Source: CAYQOX01 sp964419335 (GTDB taxonomy: Bacteria; Hinthialibacterota; Hinthialibacteria; Hinthialibacterales; Hinthialibacteraceae). Taken from it: DNA of 64,000 nucleotides. The DNA lies in assembly GCA_964419335.1 (NCBI GenBank), contig CAYQOX010000001.1, positions 62,001 through 126,000 on the forward strand. The letters run 5' to 3'. This document shows positions 1 to 8,911 of this stretch, piece after piece. The notes below the pieces were generated by a model. It saw nothing but the letters and a program-made list of their open reading frames with translations, was not told the DNA's origin and did no database searches. The first letter of the stretch is position 1. The number at the start of each line of letters is the position of its first letter. The translations under genes were made by a program, and so were the position numbers.

Positions 1-589
1 TGTATAAACTTTCTAAGCCATCATGCTGGTATTCTGATTCGCAATAGTACAAATGATCGAAGCGGTTTTCATTGTAAAATGTTCGGGCCGAGATGGTAAA
101 TTGTTGGTAATAACTGGTTTCGGCCATCATGTAGGTTAATCCGTGCGTCTGAACGACGTCTAATAAATGCTCCGCGGCTTCTATCCCTCCACCTAAACAG
201 GCGGGTACAGCACTGATGGCATGTTTTCCATGCTTCATGGCTTCTTCCACATGCTGGACATGAAGGGGGCCATCGGTAAAAATGGCGACGGCATCGATCT
301 TTGGGTCTTTCACCAATTCTTCCAAGGATGGATACGATTTTTCACATTGGTAGGTTTCCATTAGCCGTTTGCGTCGTTCGGGACGCAAATCGCTTACGGC
401 TTCTACGATACAGTCGGGATGTTCATGCCACTGGAAACTACATCCAAAGCGACCTCCCACCACTCCGATACGTATTTTTTTGGGGGAAGTATCCACCGGA
501 TAGACTTTTTGTGATGGAAATGAGAATAAAGCCATGGCTGATGTGGATGAGGCTAGAAATGTTCGACGATTGTTTTTATGAGATTTCAT
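1..589 (-). CDS. Gfo/Idh/MocA-family oxidoreductase, Tat-type N-terminus, partial (runs off window)
   Basis: This is the N-terminal 196 codons of a Gfo/Idh/MocA oxidoreductase; the rest lies beyond base 1. The protein opens with a twin-arginine leader (NNRRTFLASSTSAMALF), then a Rossmann start (KIRIGVVGGRFG) and the expected second strand and helix. These enzymes use NAD(P) to oxidise or reduce sugars and cyclitols; a Tat leader suggests export with the cofactor bound. The canonical EKP motif appears to read SAVPA here (HGKHAISAVPA), so the catalytic lysine may be absent. The ATG overlaps the 3' end of the preceding gene by 14 bp, with its ribosome site (GGAGGAG) inside that gene, so the two are translationally coupled. 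Substrate unknown. Confidence 0.85.
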   Translation of the reverse strand, partial: MKSHKNNRRTFLASSTSAMALFSFPSQKVYPVDTSPKKIRIGVVGGRFGCSFQWHEHPDCIVEAVSDLRPERRKRLMETYQCEKSYPSLEELVKDPKIDAVAIFTDGPLHVQHVEEAMKHGKHAISAVPACLGGGIEAAEHLLDVVQTHGLTYMMAETSYYQQFTISARTFYNENRFDHLYYCESEYQHDGLESLY

Positions 590-1757
590 TAGGATTCTCC
601 TCCATCGTGGGGACTTGGATCCAACTTTGGGTTTTTGATGATTCTAGGGCAGCATTGAGCACACACTGAGTTTTTATGCCATCGTAAATGTCGGGTTGAG
701 TGGGCTTTTTACGTGCGACATGATTGACGAAGTTATAAATGCTATGAAGATGAAAACGTTCCCAGCCGATGGTGTTTTTGGGTCCTGGAAAGGAAGCCGG
801 TTTGGGGTACCGGGCAACGCACTCGATGGCTTTAAAACCTCGGTTACCTCCATATTCGCCCCCTGAGTCGGTGGCATCGTAATAGTCCAGGAAGTTGGGT
901 TGCATGAGGTTGAAGCGGATTGCGCCTTGGTCTCCATGTGCTTCGAATCGTATTTCATCCTGGGATCCGGTGGCCACGCGTGAGGATTCTAAAGTGCCAT
1001 AGCCTCCGTCGCGTAAACGAAACAGGAGCAGAGATAAATCATCAACGTGGACTTCTTTCTTTATGGACGGATTGTCTTTTAAGGGGCGTTCTTTGATGAA
1101 TGTTTCGGCTTGATGGAAGACAGACGTAATGGGTCCTAGTAGATGTAAGATTAAATCGACAGCGTGGGCGCCTAAGTCAAATAACGCGCCGCCCCCGCCC
1201 ACTTGATCCGCATCGAGGCGCCAAGAGAAAGGACGGTCGGGATCGATATACCCTGCGTGGAGATAGGCTACCCGCGCACTGAAGATACGCCCCAAGGCTC
1301 CTGCTTCAATCAGTTGCTTGGCTCGCAGCATCGCGGGGATAAATCGGTATTGGAAGGTCATCTGGGTGATACAATCTTGATGTGCTTGGGCCGCGGCTTT
1401 GATTTCCTTGGCTTCCTCCAAGGTGCAGCAAAGCGGTTTATCCATATAGACATGCTTTCCGTGATGTACTGCTTCGAGGAAGATGTCCTTATGAGTGTTG
1501 TTTGGAGTACAGCAGTTGATCATATCGATGTCATTGCGTTGACAGAGTTCACGATAATCGGTGGTCCCGAATTCATAGCCCCACTCACTTACCGCATGCT
1601 TCCAACTTTCTTCGGTACGAGTGGCGACGCCAGCGAGTTCGATTTTGGCAGGTACCTGGCTGTAATAATAGGGAAGAGAACGATACGCATGAGTGTGAGT
1701 TTTTCCCATGAAACCGTGGCCGATCATGCCGATACGTAGGGTTGGTGTATTTGTCAT
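576..1757 (-). CDS. Gfo/Idh/MocA-family oxidoreductase (cytoplasmic)
   Basis: A 393-aa NAD(P)-dependent oxidoreductase. The N-terminal Rossmann motif GHGFMG is at residues 13-18 and the catalytic-lysine motif, in the form MDKP (canonical EKP), is near 105-108. The C-terminal half is the usual mixed alpha/beta substrate domain with GGGALFDLGAHAVDL, typical of the family's active-site His region. No signal peptide is visible, unlike the next gene downstream. It starts 3 bp after the sulfatase stop and overlaps the next Gfo/Idh gene, so sulfatase, this gene and the partial gene form one operon, probably for breakdown of a sulfated or unusual sugar. The substrate cannot be read from sequence. Confidence 0.9.
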   Translation of the reverse strand: MTNTPTLRIGMIGHGFMGKTHTHAYRSLPYYYSQVPAKIELAGVATRTEESWKHAVSEWGYEFGTTDYRELCQRNDIDMINCCTPNNTHKDIFLEAVHHGKHVYMDKPLCCTLEEAKEIKAAAQAHQDCITQMTFQYRFIPAMLRAKQLIEAGALGRIFSARVAYLHAGYIDPDRPFSWRLDADQVGGGGALFDLGAHAVDLILHLLGPITSVFHQAETFIKERPLKDNPSIKKEVHVDDLSLLLFRLRDGGYGTLESSRVATGSQDEIRFEAHGDQGAIRFNLMQPNFLDYYDATDSGGEYGGNRGFKAIECVARYPKPASFPGPKNTIGWERFHLHSIYNFVNHVARKKPTQPDIYDGIKTQCVLNAALESSKTQSWIQVPTMEENPNEIS

Positions 1758-1760
1758 TGA

Positions 1761-3233
1761 TTAACCTTCCCATTCGCTTTCAGGTTGAAAGTTTCGTTTT
1801 TCTAATGCTTCTCGGATTTTCTTGAAACGTTTATCCCATTCATCCGGTTCAAAGTTGGGGTATTTTCGTTCGCGTCCTTCCCAAATCAGTTCCCAATTTT
1901 CCTTGGGTTCGGGAGTTTGCCCTTGATCTCCGGTTTCATCAATCCATTGATCCAAACGAGATCGCATCTCCTCCAACTTGTCATTATATTCCGGATTTTC
2001 TGCGAGGTTATGGATTTCGTAAGGATCGTTTTGGGTATCGTAGAGTTCTTCTCTTGGTTTACGGTCTTCGAAGAAACGTTTTTGCACTTCGTTGAGTTTT
2101 CCCTCGTTATACAGTTTTTTCATTAGTTTGAGCATGGGATAATATTTGTCTTTGTAGCGGCTGGTTTGCCAGTAGGGGATTTCAGGGTAATCATTCCGTA
2201 TGTATTTAAAGCGTTGATCGCGTACGCAGCGAATCCGATCAAAGGCTTCATCACATCGATCCCGGGCAGCGAAAATGACATCGCGTTTCTGTTTATTTGG
2301 ACCCAAGAAGACCTGTCCTTCCATGGTTTCAGGCACTTGGATCCCTGCGATATTTAAGATCGTAGCGGCGAGGTCGATGGAACTGACCATTTCCTGGCTT
2401 ACTTGATTGGGTTTAATTTTCTCAGGCCAGCGTACGATGAGAGGAACTCGGATGCCGCTGTCATACAACCATTGCTTACCTCGCACATGGGGGCGTCCAT
2501 GATCGCCGATGAACATCACGACGGTGTTATCGGCCAAATTATTCTCTTCTAGCCATTGTAGGAAATTCCCAACTTTTTTATCCAACACTTCCACCGTATC
2601 GAGATAGGCAGCCCAATCCTTACGGGCAACAGGGTGATCGGGGTAATAGGGTGGCAGTTCTACTTTGTCAGGATCGATACCGTCTTCTTTTTGGACAAAG
2701 GTTCGATGGGGCTCGTGAAAATTCACATAGGCGAAGAATGGTTTGTTGCTCAAAAGATCTTCGGGATCATTGGAATCAAAAATATGATCCGCGATAAAGT
2801 TGAAATCTCGTTTTGCGTTCGCGCCTAACCCTTTGACATTTACTGTGAGATAGCCCGCCTCTTGTAAGTAATGGGTGAATGGTTTGATTCCATTGGGGAG
2901 TTCTTTCTTGTTCCAGGTGCGGTGGTTATGGGCTCCAATGGAAGTTTGGTACATTCCTGTGATCCAAGCGGAACGACTGGGAGAGCATACGGCGGCGGGG
3001 GTATAGGCGTGTTCGTAGCGAATCCCTTCTGCGGCAAGTTGATCGAGATTGGGAGTATGGACGGTTGGGTAACCATAGCAACCGAGATCGGGGCTGAAGT
3101 CGTCGGCGATAATCCAAACGAAGTTAGGCGGTTTCTCTTGTGCATGAGTAAGGCTGATTTTTGAGAATGCACTGCCGGTCAGAAGCGCAGAAGACCAGCG
3201 CAGCCATTCACGTCGGGTTTGTTTTTTATTCAT
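1761..3233 (-). CDS. Tat-exported sulfatase (formylglycine type)
   Basis: A 490-aa arylsulfatase-family hydrolase. After a Tat leader (TRREWLRWSSALLTG) comes the metal-binding start FVWIIADDFSPDLGCYG. The maturation motif CSPSR is at residues 83-87, whose Cys would be converted to formylglycine by an FGE or anSME enzyme not in this window. A second metal site appears as FIGDHGRPH near the middle. The open frame extends 79 codons upstream, but ATG 3233 is preferred because an AGGA ribosome site sits 9-10 nt before it and the Tat leader then begins the protein. It heads an operon with two Gfo/Idh genes. The length and sequence style fit heparan/N-sulfoglucosamine-type sulfatases, but the substrate is not determined. 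Confidence 0.92.
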   Translation of the reverse strand: MNKKQTRREWLRWSSALLTGSAFSKISLTHAQEKPPNFVWIIADDFSPDLGCYGYPTVHTPNLDQLAAEGIRYEHAYTPAAVCSPSRSAWITGMYQTSIGAHNHRTWNKKELPNGIKPFTHYLQEAGYLTVNVKGLGANAKRDFNFIADHIFDSNDPEDLLSNKPFFAYVNFHEPHRTFVQKEDGIDPDKVELPPYYPDHPVARKDWAAYLDTVEVLDKKVGNFLQWLEENNLADNTVVMFIGDHGRPHVRGKQWLYDSGIRVPLIVRWPEKIKPNQVSQEMVSSIDLAATILNIAGIQVPETMEGQVFLGPNKQKRDVIFAARDRCDEAFDRIRCVRDQRFKYIRNDYPEIPYWQTSRYKDKYYPMLKLMKKLYNEGKLNEVQKRFFEDRKPREELYDTQNDPYEIHNLAENPEYNDKLEEMRSRLDQWIDETGDQGQTPEPKENWELIWEGRERKYPNFEPDEWDKRFKKIREALEKRNFQPESEWEG

Positions 3234-3334
3234 GATCCCATCCTTTTTCGCGTATCGTGGAATACAAATACCAACCATTTGGTATTTTGATTTCATCTTA
3301 TCAAAAGATATGGAGTAATGAGAAGATGAGATTG

Positions 3335-4642
3335 TTAGAGGTGAGAGGAAGTTTTTTTCTCGGATGGGGTAAGAGGTTTTTGGCTTTGGATGCTTTTCCA
3401 AGCCGAGGTAAGGCGAATGCTCCAAATTTCCCATTCTTTTTGGATTCTCTTTTGCATTGAGGAAAGCCAATCGAAATCACGCGATTTGAACTGGGTTTGC
3501 TCTGCGTAGGATTCATAAAGTTGGGCTAAAAGGTTGGTGCAATGATCCATTGAGAATTGTTGAGCGTATTGGCAGGCATGGTTTCTCATTTCTTCTTTTT
3601 GAGGCTCATCCAATTGTTTATATTGTTGTAATGCATCCACTATTGCCTCTTCTTTTTCTTCCATAACCAGAAACCCATTGTATCCATTTTCAATCACATC
3701 ACGGCTGCCGCTAGCATCCAAAGCAATAACCGGTGTAGAAGCGGCCATGGATTCAATCAAGACCATACCTTGGGTTTCTGTTTTCGATGTAAAAGCAAAA
3801 ACATCCATAGCCTGATAGGCTTGGACAAGTTCATCTCCCTGTATTACACCAACGAAATGAACTCGTTCATTCAGCCCATTTTCTCTGAAAATGGTTTCCA
3901 TGATGGGGCGTGAGGGACCTTCTCCCCCGACAAGGAAATGGGCATTTGGTGAGAGGGTTAGAAAGCGTGCCATGGCTTTCGCTAAAAACTCGAGGTTTTT
4001 TTCTGGTGCAAGACGGCCAACATGTCCCACCAAAAAAGCGTCTTCGGGTATTCCATATTTCTCCCGAGCGATGTATGGCTCATTTTTCATAAAGCGTTTT
4101 ACATCAACGCCTGTAGGAATGACGCTGATGGGTGAGGTTACTTCTCTTTCTCGCAATATCTTTTCAATACTTTTGCTTGGAGCGATGACATGATCACACA
4201 AATTCGCGTATCCTACGGACAAGTCTTTTACATAATGTTGCAAAGCAGTCGAGTCGATTGGTGTGTAATGAGTGTAACGTTCGTAGAGTGTGTGAAAAGT
4301 GAATATGAGGGGAATATTCCGTTTGGCGGCAATACGAACCGCACTGTCTCCCAATAAGAAAGGGTGGTGCGAATGAATGATATCCGGCTGGAATTCATTC
4401 AAGGTATTTGTTAAAAACCCCGGTACCGGCAGACTGACCGAAAAATCGCTTCCGTTAAAGTTTTGGATGGCGGGTATGCGAACCACGTCAATCTCGTTTT
4501 CTGGTACTCTCTCAAACTTAGGACAGACGACAAGCACACGGCGCCCCTTTTCTCGCAGTTTTTCTGTAAACCGCCGAACCGAATTGGCTACACCGCCCAC
4601 ATGAGGCAGATATGTATTGGTAAACATTGCGATCTTCTGCAT
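3335..4642 (-). CDS. GT4-family glycosyltransferase
   Basis: A 435-aa retaining glycosyltransferase with two Rossmann-like domains (GT-B fold). The N-terminus (MFTNTYLPHVGGVANSVRRF) and the DIIHSHHPFLLG segment are typical of the diacylglycerol glucosyltransferase/mannosyltransferase branch of GT4. The nucleotide-sugar region is GHVGRLAPEKNLEFL, and the E-x7-E motif appears as TETQGMVLIESMA. It likely transfers a hexose to a membrane lipid or surface glycan. No signal peptide or membrane segment is present, so it would act at the inner face of the membrane. It is monocistronic, and its 3' end lies about 100 bp upstream of the sulfatase start. The acceptor is unknown. Confidence 0.88.
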   Translation of the reverse strand: MQKIAMFTNTYLPHVGGVANSVRRFTEKLREKGRRVLVVCPKFERVPENEIDVVRIPAIQNFNGSDFSVSLPVPGFLTNTLNEFQPDIIHSHHPFLLGDSAVRIAAKRNIPLIFTFHTLYERYTHYTPIDSTALQHYVKDLSVGYANLCDHVIAPSKSIEKILREREVTSPISVIPTGVDVKRFMKNEPYIAREKYGIPEDAFLVGHVGRLAPEKNLEFLAKAMARFLTLSPNAHFLVGGEGPSRPIMETIFRENGLNERVHFVGVIQGDELVQAYQAMDVFAFTSKTETQGMVLIESMAASTPVIALDASGSRDVIENGYNGFLVMEEKEEAIVDALQQYKQLDEPQKEEMRNHACQYAQQFSMDHCTNLLAQLYESYAEQTQFKSRDFDWLSSMQKRIQKEWEIWSIRLTSAWKSIQSQKPLTPSEKKTSSHL

Positions 4643-4837
4643 AATTTGAAGTATAGCATTATTTTTACCTGAAACGATTTTTCTAAGAAAACGTAACTTA
4701 AGGAGATGATTTTTGTTATTATTTTAGTAGATAATCGAATCGAAAAAAGCGATTTCATGTTGATTTTTTCTTGTTTACGAAAGGATGAATCTCTTTCCTT
4801 GATTTTCCTTTAATTTTACCCTATTATACGATCGACT

Positions 4838-5013
4838 ACCCCAAGAGTAGTTTCCAGGGAAGCCGGTGAGAGTCCGGCACGGTCCCGCCACTGTAAACGG
4901 TCAGGCTATTCTGTTTATACCACGATCCGAATTTGGATTGGAAGGTAGAATAGATAAAGGCCGTGAGTCAGGAGACCTGGTACTCAAGGGTTGTCACCTC
5001 TTCGGGGATTGAG
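4838..5013 (+). promoter_or_regulatory. Cobalamin (adenosylcobalamin-class) riboswitch
   Basis: Conserved riboswitch blocks occur in the right order: AGGGAAGCCGGTGAGAGTCC (4856-4875), CCCGCCACTGTAAAC (4884-4898), and the B12 box around GTCAGGAGACCTGG (4966-4980) followed by a closing segment. A variable arm lies between about 4905 and 4957. It sits about 145 nt ahead of the start of the DUF4430 protein, on the same strand. Binding of cobalamin should lower expression, as in other members. The expression platform is not obvious; the ribosome site AAGGAG before 5159 is the likely target. Confidence 0.95.
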
Positions 5014-5158
5014 AGAGTGGCAAGTTGGAGTCGTTCTGATTCAACACCTGCCTCGAGATTCTTCATGAATCTGACGATTTCTTGCTGCTTTCCTTACTCC
5101 CAAAAAATGAATCGCATAAGGGATATATCTCTTCCTATGCCTGAAAGGAGTTAAGGAA

Positions 5159-6808
5159 ATGTTTCAACGAACAGTATTAACCTTAATTATGTGCTTGTGT
5201 GTGGTTTCCGGTGGATATGCCGGAAAGGCCGGAATCGTGATCCAAAATTCTACCGGTGAGGTTATTACCCGCTGTGTGTCGTTTGAAGAAGATTCTCTAA
5301 CGGTTTCTCAATTGCTTAAACGATCGGGATTTACGGTAGTGACAGAAGATTCTCAGTTTGGAGAATACCTGCTTTATCTTCATGATGATGGAGTCCAACC
5401 GGGTGAGAGTCATCCCGAGGATTGGTTTTGGAATTTCTATTTACATGAAGATGGAGAGTGGGAGACGGCTTCAGTAGGGATCTCTTCAGCCACGGCGTCG
5501 GACGGCTCACTATTTGGGTTTGTGTTTGGTCCGTGGGGAGGAAGTCAACCGCCCGCTTTGACTTTTTCGGATGTTTGCGAATTGACCAGTACGGCCGCGA
5601 TAGTTATTGATCATAGTGATGGTACTCGCAAGATAGAAAAAGTGACATTTAATGGGGAAACTCTAACGGTTGAACAATTGCTTCGTCAAAGCGATTTGGA
5701 AATCGTGCTAGGTGAATTTTCTTGGGGTGTGGCGATTTGTTCCCTGGATGGAGAAGGCCAACCTGAGAACGATTGTTTTGGTGATCCTGAAGGTCGGTTT
5801 TGGAACTTTAATCTTCTTTCCGTAGAAGGGGAGTGGCAATCTTCACCTGTGGGAATTAGCGATGTCATTGTCCGGGATCATGATGTGCTCGGTTTTATGT
5901 ATGGAACTGGTGAAGCGGAACAACCTGCCGTAACTAAGCAAGAGATTTTTTCCCCGCAATCAACTCCGACTCCGGCCGTCACTCCCACACCAACCCTCAC
6001 ACCTACACCGGTTCCTGCAACACCGACGCCACCAATCTCGGCTCGCGGTGAAGTCTTTGTTTATGACACGCCATCAGACAATATCGATCTCACCGGGCAA
6101 ACCGACTTTGACGGGATCGATGATCTCTCTTTAACCATTGCTTGGAGCGGAGATCAAGGCGAAGCCAGTGCGTGGGATATTTATATGCGCGAAGGTTTTG
6201 GCGGATTTACTTTTCTCAAGCGGATTAATGATTCCTCAGCGGTCCAATTTGAGTGGAATGCAGAAACGGCTAGGGTCGCTCCTCAAGTTAACCAGGTATA
6301 TACATTCCGGGTAGTGCGCATAGACAATCAGCTCACGCCGGACGATTATCGAGATCAAGCCGGCTGGGTAGGGTTGAATTTCGAAGGTGGTCAACCTGTA
6401 TCCTTTATCGACCCCGACGTCCCTAATTTACAAAACAATGAGATCGTGATCTATGATGATTTGCTTGGCGGTCGTGATCTATCGCTTATTGGAGAAGATG
6501 TGGATCGTCCAGAGTGGCGCGCTTTGCAAATTGCTTGGAACTTCGAGGTTGGTGAATCGGAGGTTTTAAATTATCACCTCCTGGTACGGCACGATCCAGA
6601 TGAGTCATTTACTTACTTGGGACAAACCAATAGCGGTTCAATACCCTATTTTTGGTGGACGCAAGAGCGGTGGTTTATGACTCGTGCGGAGTATCGAGAT
6701 GGACCGCAAGATGGAGAAAGGTATCAATTCCGGGTTGTGATGTTTACCGAAGATGGAGAACGCCAAGGCCTCACTTCTGAATGGATAGATTATCGCGTAT
6801 CTGAATAA
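5159..6808 (+). CDS. Secreted protein with two DUF4430 (transcobalamin-like) domains, B12-riboswitch controlled
   Basis: A 549-aa exported protein. Residues 1-21 form a signal peptide ending at GGYA. Two related domains follow (about 22-145 and 147-265), each with the DUF4430 pattern: an LTV-QLL helix, then a WFWNFYL or FWNFNLL strand, then a GIS...LGF-YG ending. DUF4430 corresponds to the C-terminal beta domain of transcobalamin and intrinsic factor. A Thr/Pro linker (about 267-293, repeated TPTP) separates these from two further repeats (about 297-395 and 420-549), both with a VYD-DL opening and a YxFRVV strand; these look like beta-sandwich domains I cannot name. AAGGAG lies 8 nt before the ATG. 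With the riboswitch upstream, extracellular or outer-surface cobalamin capture is the best inference; binding itself is unproven. Confidence 0.85.
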   Translation: MFQRTVLTLIMCLCVVSGGYAGKAGIVIQNSTGEVITRCVSFEEDSLTVSQLLKRSGFTVVTEDSQFGEYLLYLHDDGVQPGESHPEDWFWNFYLHEDGEWETASVGISSATASDGSLFGFVFGPWGGSQPPALTFSDVCELTSTAAIVIDHSDGTRKIEKVTFNGETLTVEQLLRQSDLEIVLGEFSWGVAICSLDGEGQPENDCFGDPEGRFWNFNLLSVEGEWQSSPVGISDVIVRDHDVLGFMYGTGEAEQPAVTKQEIFSPQSTPTPAVTPTPTLTPTPVPATPTPPISARGEVFVYDTPSDNIDLTGQTDFDGIDDLSLTIAWSGDQGEASAWDIYMREGFGGFTFLKRINDSSAVQFEWNAETARVAPQVNQVYTFRVVRIDNQLTPDDYRDQAGWVGLNFEGGQPVSFIDPDVPNLQNNEIVIYDDLLGGRDLSLIGEDVDRPEWRALQIAWNFEVGESEVLNYHLLVRHDPDESFTYLGQTNSGSIPYFWWTQERWFMTRAEYRDGPQDGERYQFRVVMFTEDGERQGLTSEWIDYRVSE

Positions 6809-6818
6809 AAAACGCTCT

Positions 6819-6866
6819 ACGGGATGGCCTAACCGCATACTCATGGTTCCTCTAGGCCATCCCGTT
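6819..6866 (+). terminator. Stem-loop between DUF4430 gene and pilin gene
   Basis: A perfect 12-bp stem (6819-6830 with 6854-6865, ACGGGATGGCCT and its complement) closes a 23-nt loop and is followed by TTTCCCC. The stem is strong but the U tract is short, so termination may be partial. It begins 10 nt after the DUF4430 stop codon. Confidence 0.7.
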
Positions 6867-6878
6867 TCCCCTATTTAT

Positions 6879-7574
6879 ATGAAAACAATAAGTGGTTTTA
6901 CCCTTATAGAATTGCTCGTTGTCGTAGCGGTTATTGGTATTCTGGCCACAATCGTTAGTACAAATTACCTTCAAGCCATTCATAAAGCCGATGCGGCTGC
7001 ATGTCAACAAAACTTGCGTATAATATACACCGCAATGCAATCGTATCGTATGGATTTTAATCGCTACCCTCCGGCGGATGGCATCGCAGATTCGGTTTCA
7101 CATCCTGAACAGACGGCTTGGGGATGCGGACCGGCTGCGAATGGGTATTGGAGTGGGGTTTCGTTGCTTCTGTCCGAATTGGAGTATTGTTCTTCAAGCG
7201 CGATGTATTGCCCTTCTTTGAAGCGTCATTATGATCATTCTATCCCTGCGTATTCAGGGTGTAGTGATTCGAATTTTTCTGGTCGAAATGTCCCCCAATG
7301 GCGTTTTCTTCGGTATGCTTATAATAATGCGGCCATTGACGCCGGCTATACCTCCGGCGGAGAGCACGATATTGAATCTGAAGAATCTCAAAATGTATGG
7401 CTATTACGCTGTCTTCATTTAGATATTGGGCAGTTTGATCCCGAACGAGAGATACAGTTTCCTTTTAAAAAGGATTTGGATGAAGAGGAGAGACAAGGAA
7501 ACTGGTATGGTGAATTTGAACTGAGGCTGGGCGGTTCGATTCGTTTTCGTCCTGTAAAGCGTGTACGCCATTGA
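6879..7574 (+). CDS. Type IV pilin/pseudopilin-like protein (GspG-type N-terminus)
   Basis: A 231-aa protein with a classic prepilin N-terminus. The short leader MKTISG is followed by FTLIELLVVVAVIGIL, with cleavage expected after Gly6 and Glu at position 5 of the mature protein. The remainder is a globular domain rich in Cys, Trp and Tyr. The frame could begin 36 bp earlier at 6843, but that start lies inside the terminator hairpin and gives an unusually long leader, so 6879 is preferred even though no good ribosome site precedes it. It would need a prepilin peptidase and type II secretion/type IV pilus machinery encoded elsewhere. The globular domain is not recognised. Confidence 0.85.
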   Translation: MKTISGFTLIELLVVVAVIGILATIVSTNYLQAIHKADAAACQQNLRIIYTAMQSYRMDFNRYPPADGIADSVSHPEQTAWGCGPAANGYWSGVSLLLSELEYCSSSAMYCPSLKRHYDHSIPAYSGCSDSNFSGRNVPQWRFLRYAYNNAAIDAGYTSGGEHDIESEESQNVWLLRCLHLDIGQFDPEREIQFPFKKDLDEEERQGNWYGEFELRLGGSIRFRPVKRVRH

Positions 7575-7604
7575 AATAAGGGAGCCTTCGGTGCTCCCTT
7601 ATTT
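7574..7604. terminator. Bidirectional terminator between convergent genes
   Basis: A 12-bp stem (7574-7585 with 7593-7604, AAATAAGGGAGC and its complement) is closed by a CTTCGGT loop. A-rich and T-rich sides let it serve both the pilin gene (+) and the methyltransferase gene (-). Confidence 0.85.
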
Positions 7605-7629
7605 CTCCTGGCATGTATGTTCGGTTAGG

Positions 7630-8877
7630 CTACTTTTGAACCTCAAAGATTCCGATCAACGAATGTCCACGCCCTAAGCCTCTTTGAAATTCCATTTCCA
7701 ATCCCCGTAAAGCATAGCCTATTTGAGGCTCGATGATGTTGGCTCGGGGATCCCCCATGCGAATCCAATAGGCAGCATCCAAGACCCGATCGATATTCAT
7801 TAAAGCAATTTGTACTTTAGAAGAGAGTTTTGACCAATTTTTTAATTCAGCGGGGTTATAGCGCTTTTCTATACGCTTTTTGGCATAATCAATAATGGTA
7901 TTCCAGTATAAGGCCAGTTCGGCAAAATAGTGATTCAATTCATCATGCCCTGGGGTAGGAATATAGTCGATAAAAAGTTCATTTAGTTCGGTTCGGAAGT
8001 TTTCTTCATGTAAGCGATTGACAACATTGCGTAGGGGAGGGACATCATCATTGTATTCTCGAGTATTTACGTGGCGTCCTACGAAGATGGAACAGTCGTG
8101 AAGTTTTTTTAGTTTTAATTTATGTTTTCGATTATTGTTGATGGATTCTATCAATTGAGTCATTTCATCCCCCGTCCAATAGCGTACGGGGTAGTGCTCG
8201 ATATCCACATTGGACGGTGAGGAACCGTGAAGCCAGCTCATAGAATAATCGAGCATTTGTTTACCATTTTTATCCCAATAACAAGGCCATTCGATCGAAT
8301 GGCGTCCTAACCATTCTCCCACCACGAGCGACCGCGGGTTTGCGTGATCAATAATTTCATCGAGAAGATGTTTCATTTGATCGTCATCAAGATGAGAAAA
8401 CGAGGCATAAGAGCAGAAATAAATATCGAACGGTTCTTCATCTTTGTGGGGAAATCCTTGAGAGAAATCACCTTGCAAAAAGCGAATGTTTTCGGAATCG
8501 GCGAAATTTTTGTTCCCTTGTTCTACCATGGCTTCGGAAAGATCGGAACCAACGTAACATTCAATCATGTCCAAAGGAAGGAGTTTGGTTTGATTCACAT
8601 TGAGATCCGCGTCGGTACGGTTCCAGGATGTGAGTAATCGTATTCCTTCTCCCGAGCCTGCGCCTAAGTCTATGATGCGGATTTTTTCTCCTGCTCTTTG
8701 TTTGCGGTTTACCATGGCGTTGAGATAAGGCCGCAGATGCAGGCCGCGTATTTGATCTTCCCAATAGGTACGAACGTTATCATGTTTTCCACATAATCCG
8801 CCCATATAGAGTTCATAATGGCCGTCAGAGACGGCGTTTTTATACGTTTTTTCTGCGAATATTTTCTTGTCTTCCAT
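7630..8877 (-). CDS. Class I SAM-dependent methyltransferase of unknown substrate
   Basis: A 415-aa protein. The SAM-binding motif IIDLGAGSGEGIRLL is near residues 68-82, motif II is YVGSDLSEAMVE near 108-119, and an FLQGDFSQGF loop precedes motif IV (FDIYFCSYASFSHLD). The C-terminal ~200 residues are helical and unrecognised; they carry a WNTIIDYAKKRIEKRYNP segment and a YALRGLEMEFQRGLGRGH tail that may form a substrate domain. It lies 34 bp downstream of the glutamate-cysteine ligase-like gene with an AAGGA ribosome site, so they are very likely co-expressed. It does not resemble EgtD or ubiquinone-type methyltransferases as far as I can see. Methylation of a gamma-glutamyl product is an inference from the pairing only. 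Confidence 0.85.
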   Translation of the reverse strand: MEDKKIFAEKTYKNAVSDGHYELYMGGLCGKHDNVRTYWEDQIRGLHLRPYLNAMVNRKQRAGEKIRIIDLGAGSGEGIRLLTSWNRTDADLNVNQTKLLPLDMIECYVGSDLSEAMVEQGNKNFADSENIRFLQGDFSQGFPHKDEEPFDIYFCSYASFSHLDDDQMKHLLDEIIDHANPRSLVVGEWLGRHSIEWPCYWDKNGKQMLDYSMSWLHGSSPSNVDIEHYPVRYWTGDEMTQLIESINNNRKHKLKLKKLHDCSIFVGRHVNTREYNDDVPPLRNVVNRLHEENFRTELNELFIDYIPTPGHDELNHYFAELALYWNTIIDYAKKRIEKRYNPAELKNWSKLSSKVQIALMNIDRVLDAAYWIRMGDPRANIIEPQIGYALRGLEMEFQRGLGRGHSLIGIFEVQK

Positions 8878-8911
8878 AACGACTCAATCCTTAATCCTTA
8901 CAAATTATGAG

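Noticed and set aside
301..669. 122-codon plus-strand frame
   Set aside because: It lies opposite the two Gfo/Idh genes and shows no protein-family signal.
6843..6878. Earlier ATG for the pilin gene
   Set aside because: It falls inside the terminator stem-loop and would give an 18-residue leader before the prepilin cleavage site.
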